NCBI RefSeq assembly: GCF_009745975.1
Contig: NZ_WHOL01000068.1
Location: 1 to 64,000 of the forward strand
Direction: 5' to 3'
Length of the DNA stretch: 64,000 bases
Source: Actinokineospora pegani
GTDB lineage: Bacteria; Actinomycetota; Actinomycetes; Mycobacteriales; Pseudonocardiaceae
Shown piece after piece: positions 60,301 to 64,000 of this stretch. The notes below the pieces were generated by a model. That model had not been told where the DNA came from. It made no database searches and saw only the letters and a list, made by a program, of their open reading frames with translations. Within the stretch, counting starts at the first letter, position 1, and every line of letters begins with the position of its first letter. The position numbers were made by a program, and so were the translations under genes.

Positions 60301-63300
60301 GGCCATCGGCTCGGCCAGGTGGGTCAGGCCGCGGGTGGCGTTGCCGTAGGCGACGGCGGTGTGGAACTGCGGGGTGTCGCGCGGGTCGGTCTGCCGCACC
60401 TCGATGGTGGTGCGGTGGGCGTCCTCGCCGAGCTTGGCGGGGGCGGGGTCGCCGGTCGTCTTGATCGTGATGTCCGCCGCGCGCACGGTCGGCCGGTCGC
60501 CCTGCAGGTGCTCCAGGTGGGCTTGCAGCTCGGTGCGCAGCAGGTCGCGGACGTGGGCGGCGCGGGCGTGGGCGGTCTCGGCGGCCGAGGACGGCAGGCC
60601 GAGCGCCGAGCGCGGGGCCAGGCCGGACACGTCGATGGCGGGCAGCGGCAGCCCCAGGTCGTGGCGCAGGACGGCGCTGCGGGCCACGCCCCGGACGATG
60701 CTGTTGAGCGAGAGCCGCTCCACCTCCGTCAGCGTGGTGCTGCCCGCCTCGAAGCGGACCCTGGTCCGCGGGGTCGAGGTCACCCCGCCCACGCCGTCGA
60801 CCACGAGCGGGTTGGCCGGGCCGGGGGACTCGTCGCTGTAGAGCACCGCCTGCTGCTCGAAGAACGACTCGCCCGGGGCCTTGGTGTACATCTTGAAGTG
60901 CCACTTCTCGGGCAGCTTGATCGGGTTCAGCTCGGCGGCCATGACGTCCGCTGCGCGGGTGTAGGCCGGGGTCTTGGTGATGGCGTCGAAGGTGGTGGCG
61001 GGCGACTTCGACCAGCTCGACTCGAGGTCCTTGAGCGCCCGGGCCAGCTCCAGCCGGCGGGCGGTCCCGGCGGGCGGCGGCGTGCCCGCCGCCGCCGCGG
61101 CCGCGGTGGCGGTCTCCAGCTCGGTGACGATCCGGGCGAACTGGCCCGCGTGCGCCTCAAGGTTGCCCTCGATCGCCTTGCGCACCGCCTGCGTGTTCTC
61201 CCCCTGCCTGGCGTAGTTCTCCAGGGTGATCTGGGAGCGGCCGTCGGCGCTCTCGGCGATCACGGTGGCGAAGTGGTAGCCGGACGGGTCGAGGACACCG
61301 CCGTCGCGGGCGTGGTTGACGCTGTAGTCGCGGGCCCCGTCGACGCCCTCGACCGGGACGGACAGTCGGACGTAGGCCTGACCGGGCTTGGCCCAGGCGA
61401 ACTGGTTGACGCCGGTGCGCTCGGCGACCTCGTCCATCCGCGACCGCCGTCGCTGGTTGGCCTCGGCGTGGTTGAGCGCGGACCCGTAGGCCTCGCCCGG
61501 CCGGGGTCCGCCGGGGCCGCCGGTGCGGCGCCCGTCGCGTCCCACGGCGGCGGCGGCCCACTGGGCGCCTGTCCGATCCGCCTGGTTGTCGTCGACGGCC
61601 TTGGCCATGGCGCCCGCCAGGTGGTAGGCGCCGGTGACCTCCATGCCGTCGGAGGCGTTGACCCTGGCCGGGATGGCGCCGCCGTCCTGGTCCTGGAACA
61701 GCAGCGCGTCGACCTCCGCGCCGAGGACCCGGGTGGCGAAGTCCCGGCAGACGTCGATGGAGTCGAACATCCGCGGGACGACCCGGTGCAGGGTCTGCTT
61801 CGCGCCAGTGGCGTCGACGACCACGTGGGCGTCCTGCGACACCAGGTCGACCTCGCTGCCCAGGCGCCGCAGGACCTCCTGCGCGCTCTTGAGCACCTCG
61901 GGGGTGGCGAAGAACTCGCGCGCCTGGATGGTCTCGTGGGCGCCGTTGACCGACCGCGTGCCGTTGATGGCCAGCGTCGTGTCGCCCGAGACGCGCAGCT
62001 CGGGCCGGTCGTGGCTGATCGGGCCCTCGGACACCCGCCCGAAGGCCGGGAAGCCGCCGTCGGTCCGGGCGCTCTCAGGCAGCAGGGACGGGACGGACTC
62101 GAACAGCGGGCCGCCCGCGGTCTCAGCGCGGTAGGCGGAGGTGAGGGTGGGCGCGGGAACCGCGGGTTGGTCGCCCAGCTCCACGCCGCCGCGCTGCGCG
62201 GTCCGCATCCCGCCGTGGTCGGGGAAGGACCTGGTGCCGTCGGGGTGCAGGGTGACGGGGGTGTCCGGGCCGCGGACGGCGCCGTTGTAGCCCTCGTCGC
62301 CCAGCAGGCCCGCCAGCCCGTCGAGCCGGTTGCCCAGGGCGGGGTCGGCCACCCGGCAGCTCAGGAACACCAGCTCCGAGTGCTGCCGCCAGCTCTGCCC
62401 GCCGGGCAGCGCGGTGCCGCGGAGCAGGCGCAGCACACCCGCCTCATCGATCCGGACCTCCTTGCCGTCGGACTTGCGCTGCACGGCGAAACCCCGGTCG
62501 GAGTGGTGCATGGCCACCGAGTAGGCGCCGTCGTCGCCGACACCGCGCTGGAACGCGGTCTCCAGGCTCGCGGCCTCCTTGGCGGTGCGCGGGAAGGCGA
62601 CGCCGACGACCTCGCCCGAGGAGTCCTTCAGCGGGGTGAACACCACGTCGTCGAGGTCGACGTGCCCGGGGGCGAGCAGCGACGACAGCGGGAGGGGGTT
62701 CTGCGCGGTCCCGGGGGCGTGCGAGGTGGTGGGCGCGTCCTGGATGGCCATCTCGACGCTGGTGTGGCCACCGTCTCCGGGGCGCCAGCCGCCCGGGGGC
62801 CGCGGGCCGCCGAGCGCCACGGTCTCCGACGCGGGCGCGACGTCGATGACGACCGCGCGCCTGCGGGTCGGCAGGTCCGGGCCCTCGGTGCGCGGGTTGT
62901 TCCGGTCCGAGCCCGCGACGACCGTCGGCCGGACGTCGGACACGCGCGGCAGCGTGGACTGGTCGCGGCCGCCCAGCTCGTAGCGGCTGCGCTCGCTGTC
63001 GAGGTGGTGCATGAGCAGGTCGGCGACGGCCTGGGCGCGGTCCAGGCCGGTCGCCCGGCCGCCGAGGCGGGCGTTGCCGTAGCCGACGACGGTGATCGCG
63101 GGCGGCGGCTCGTCCGGCCCGCGCTGCATCATGTCCTGGAACAGGCCGTAGGCCAGCGCCTGGACCTGCCGCCTGCTCTCGACCTGCTGCCTGGACAGCG
63201 CGTGGTCGGCGGTGGTGGCGCCGAGGTCGTGCTGCCTGGTCTCGAAGGGAATGGTGATCCGGGCGGGCACGGGGGTGGGCGCGGGCCGCAGGCCCATCGC

Positions 63301-64000
63301 CTCCTCGTAGAGCGCGAAGTGCTCGGCCGGGTCGATGCGCGTCGGGAACTCGAAACCGGACTCCGACACCGGGGACGCCGGGGCGGGGCTGGGCGTCCGG
63401 GCCTCGGCCTCGCGGCCGTCCGGGACGAACTCGAAGTGCTCCGGCATGACCGGCTCCGGGGAGCGGCGCATGCGCATGGGGGGTGGGACCGCGTGCACGC
63501 GGGGCTGGTCCCGGGGGATCTGGTGCACCTCGACCGTCTCGTCGAAGCGGACGCGCCGCGTGGCCGCCTTGTTCTCGGCGGCGGCCCGGTCCAGGTCGCG
63601 GACGAGGTCTTCGAGGTCGAACGGGTCGGAGTGCCGGGCGGGCTGCTCCACGTGCGGCGCCGCGGTGCGGGCGGCGTCCCAGTCGACCTGGTCGAGCGCG
63701 TGCTCGTCGGGGAACCGGCCGTCGACGGCGACCTTGTCGCGCAGCACCTGCTCGGAGACCGGGCCGAAGCGGTGGTAGCGGCCGAAGTTGTCGTCGTAGA
63801 CCAGCGCCGGGTCGACGAGGGCGGCGGCGCGCATGACCTCGTGGTAGGTGTGCTGGTGGGTGGTGTGCATGAACCCGAACAGGCCCGCCCGCAGCAGCGG
63901 GAGGTCGAGCTTGGCCCCGTGCGCCTCGTTGAGCATCCGCGCCATCGTGAGCAGCAGGTAGGTCGAGCCCGAGGTGCCGGTGCTGACCAGGCCGCCGGTG
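57352..64000 (-). CDS. Giant polymorphic-toxin-like protein, C-terminal 2200+ residues (partial)
   Basis: The frame is open from the stop at 57352 to the right edge, so the N-terminus is off-window. It resembles very large actinobacterial exported proteins with OmpA-like and 'lonely Cys' modules. Visible parts, in order of the protein: an Ala/Arg-rich region, an OmpA-like domain (about 63230-62830, VVGYGNARLGG ... RAQAVADLLMHHL), a FLSCRV segment near 62360, a second OmpA-like domain (about 60780-60380), and a Cys-His-Asp-like unit (FLNTCVASVV near 59755, PGHAVHVQA near 59120, VFVLNDPKN near 59075). An 18-bp repeat tract follows at 58802-58927, then a TcdA/TcdB-like glycosyltransferase domain (LVHSVWLGG near 58425, AVLWTDV, ANEILSRFGG near 58010). 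The last 180 residues are a tail. Probably a type VII or similar export substrate. Confidence 0.75.
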   Translation of the reverse strand, partial: TGGLVSTGTSGSTYLLLTMARMLNEAHGAKLDLPLLRAGLFGFMHTTHQHTYHEVMRAAALVDPALVYDDNFGRYHRFGPVSEQVLRDKVAVDGRFPDEHALDQVDWDAARTAAPHVEQPARHSDPFDLEDLVRDLDRAAAENKAATRRVRFDETVEVHQIPRDQPRVHAVPPPMRMRRSPEPVMPEHFEFVPDGREAEARTPSPAPASPVSESGFEFPTRIDPAEHFALYEEAMGLRPAPTPVPARITIPFETRQHDLGATTADHALSRQQVESRRQVQALAYGLFQDMMQRGPDEPPPAITVVGYGNARLGGRATGLDRAQAVADLLMHHLDSERSRYELGGRDQSTLPRVSDVRPTVVAGSDRNNPRTEGPDLPTRRRAVVIDVAPASETVALGGPRPPGGWRPGDGGHTSVEMAIQDAPTTSHAPGTAQNPLPLSSLLAPGHVDLDDVVFTPLKDSSGEVVGVAFPRTAKEAASLETAFQRGVGDDGAYSVAMHHSDRGFAVQRKSDGKEVRIDEAGVLRLLRGTALPGGQSWRQHSELVFLSCRVADPALGNRLDGLAGLLGDEGYNGAVRGPDTPVTLHPDGTRSFPDHGGMRTAQRGGVELGDQPAVPAPTLTSAYRAETAGGPLFESVPSLLPESARTDGGFPAFGRVSEGPISHDRPELRVSGDTTLAINGTRSVNGAHETIQAREFFATPEVLKSAQEVLRRLGSEVDLVSQDAHVVVDATGAKQTLHRVVPRMFDSIDVCRDFATRVLGAEVDALLFQDQDGGAIPARVNASDGMEVTGAYHLAGAMAKAVDDNQADRTGAQWAAAAVGRDGRRTGGPGGPRPGEAYGSALNHAEANQRRRSRMDEVAERTGVNQFAWAKPGQAYVRLSVPVEGVDGARDYSVNHARDGGVLDPSGYHFATVIAESADGRSQITLENYARQGENTQAVRKAIEGNLEAHAGQFARIVTELETATAAAAAAGTPPPAGTARRLELARALKDLESSWSKSPATTFDAITKTPAYTRAADVMAAELNPIKLPEKWHFKMYTKAPGESFFEQQAVLYSDESPGPANPLVVDGVGGVTSTPRTRVRFEAGSTTLTEVERLSLNSIVRGVARSAVLRHDLGLPLPAIDVSGLAPRSALGLPSSAAETAHARAAHVRDLLRTELQAHLEHLQGDRPTVRAADITIKTTGDPAPAKLGEDAHRTTIEVRQTDPRDTPQFHTAVAYGNATRGLTHLAEPMADVRAKAAEFAELSRGSELRHHDLPAGTRDQLAVIDRALAGMTDQAAGARVRGLVTDALLAASLVPTRELAVAGHPGSAVSVRAVQPVTPARLTQLLDDLGEHLGRGVDPFTARTSVARDLSVPPAAPLPVRLAALGQVNINPDVRAALAAQPLSTALRDNPAALAESLFAATGHDEQVFLNTCVASVVNTGVRGRVPTLAGLLHVGRAIADGAERSVNRATPEARTRADRIGRSQEGLVRDRVAEARAAFDTIEARALDLATRDQTGSNDRRQWLELTDQWSRTTQKLAPADLTVETVPVLTRKFVPGNWLLSASVALPLALDRGSRRFQGIDGRVYVNKIQGQLAMEPDGSLFGHDVEAASVPLTPELGAPGDRDAFWQRLSRSAGTVATTPGHAVHVQATRAAGAQVFVLNDPKNANPAMLTPDEFATWARESEAHAPAALFPGGGTHSAVTLGDATPDSGVTPDREATPDREAIADREAIADREAIPDRDVTPNREAAPDGDARDDGVDAVFPAVIDLWTAADDAGAPESGVFAPPAPRAPQPHLAGQEHANLTAAEGAELLNRIDLTKPDPTHDDLTKPALAAGPDNAVERSSAGERRYTWAGDHRLPPLPELLELPRLVHSVWLGGAVRAAGALPHLRDNLVHTAQTAGERWKAVLWTDVSRADIANALRRLGRWPVLTQVRHDDSGEDERFDLDHLTAVADLYELAEGAGIALVDVNEVFHDEAPMTRHDRFASELQRRTRHGRDAAAAIAANEILSRFGGVHADPRLRADDLGPAAEVVRSPAGWAGGSGLMAVPKGHPVADLHGDALAGAGPAPAGGLPGDEALPDLARLAGLPGLTGFTPGNAEDVDAEEPTAESLAGLPVDEAAKWVIEALVRDLLDRGGDLNLLAVAEAVEGHPRADELWTVVLAFLATRPEFAGLVRSVTLEGVDENGAPRRVDLPPRAAELIEPAGADPVDSRPGERTTPATLSWPDWL
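58802..58927 (-). repeat. Seven 18-bp tandem repeats inside the toxin gene
   Basis: Seven consecutive 18-bp units of the form GCCTCGCGGTCCGNNNTC, the outer ones diverged. In the gene's frame they encode a D-R-E-A-(I/T)-(A/P) hexapeptide repeat, an acidic/basic linker between the Cys-His-Asp-like region and the glycosyltransferase domain. Confidence 0.9.

Overview
The window is a very GC-rich actinobacterial chromosome segment. Frequent GTG starts, 4-bp stop/start overlaps (ATGA or GTGA) and GC-rich hairpin terminators without U-tracts fit the order Pseudonocardiales (an Actinokineospora, Saccharothrix or Lentzea-like organism). That placement is inferred from style and gene content, not from a marker gene. 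No tRNA, rRNA, CRISPR array, transposase or integrase was seen.

Layout. 1-460: the 3' end of a cutinase/PETase-type polyester hydrolase, its terminator and a small ceramidase-like remnant. 617-4051: a compact peptide-modification locus made of a 39-residue Cys-containing peptide, a membrane metalloprotease with a PqqD-like N-terminus, and a degenerate-ATPase/TPR protein, facing a SARP-type regulator. 5328-7413: a PadR regulator, P450 and 3Fe-4S ferredoxin operon with its operator candidates. 7419-9202: a secreted serine protease and a secreted companion. 9717-14120: a frameshifted flavin-type gene, an AraC regulator with DUF1772 and DinB genes, a short Rho paralogue and a membrane protein. 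14352-24024: carotenoid genes (crtE-crtI-crtB, a Rieske protein, CruG and CruF homologues, CrtU). 23991-27923: a type III polyketide synthase, acyl-CoA dehydrogenase and methyltransferase operon, divergent from a UbiA prenyltransferase.

28008-31058: a STAS protein and a MerR regulator divergent from an exported alpha/beta hydrolase, both with 19-bp-spacer MerR-type promoters. 31153-39042: a redox group (CDGSH protein, heme-oxygenase-like diiron protein, GCS2 ligase, FAD-Rieske protein, large catalase) followed by an acetyltransferase and an SDR. 39141-42275: a tandem 250-bp repeat, an ECF42-type sigma factor with its YciI partner, a VOC protein and an acetyltransferase. 42418-45030: a secreted protein with four repeats. 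45355-52363: small enzymes, AraC/GlxA regulators, a Cys-His-Asp protein and an ABC exporter. 52712-55223: three exported surface proteins. 55656-64000: an orphan histidine kinase, a type VII secretion-associated protein and the C-terminal 2200 residues of a giant polymorphic-toxin-like protein ending in a TcdA/TcdB-like glycosyltransferase domain.

How it works together. The carotenoid genes should make phytoene, desaturate it, and then hydrate, glycosylate and possibly aromatise the ends, although no lycopene cyclase is visible. The polyketide synthase group could make a methylated, prenylated alkyl-resorcinol or pyrone. The most novel-looking units are the peptide locus at 617-4051, the type III PKS/UbiA group, the toxin locus at the right edge and a reading frame that joins a cell-wall sorting signal to a new signal peptide (52712-53248).
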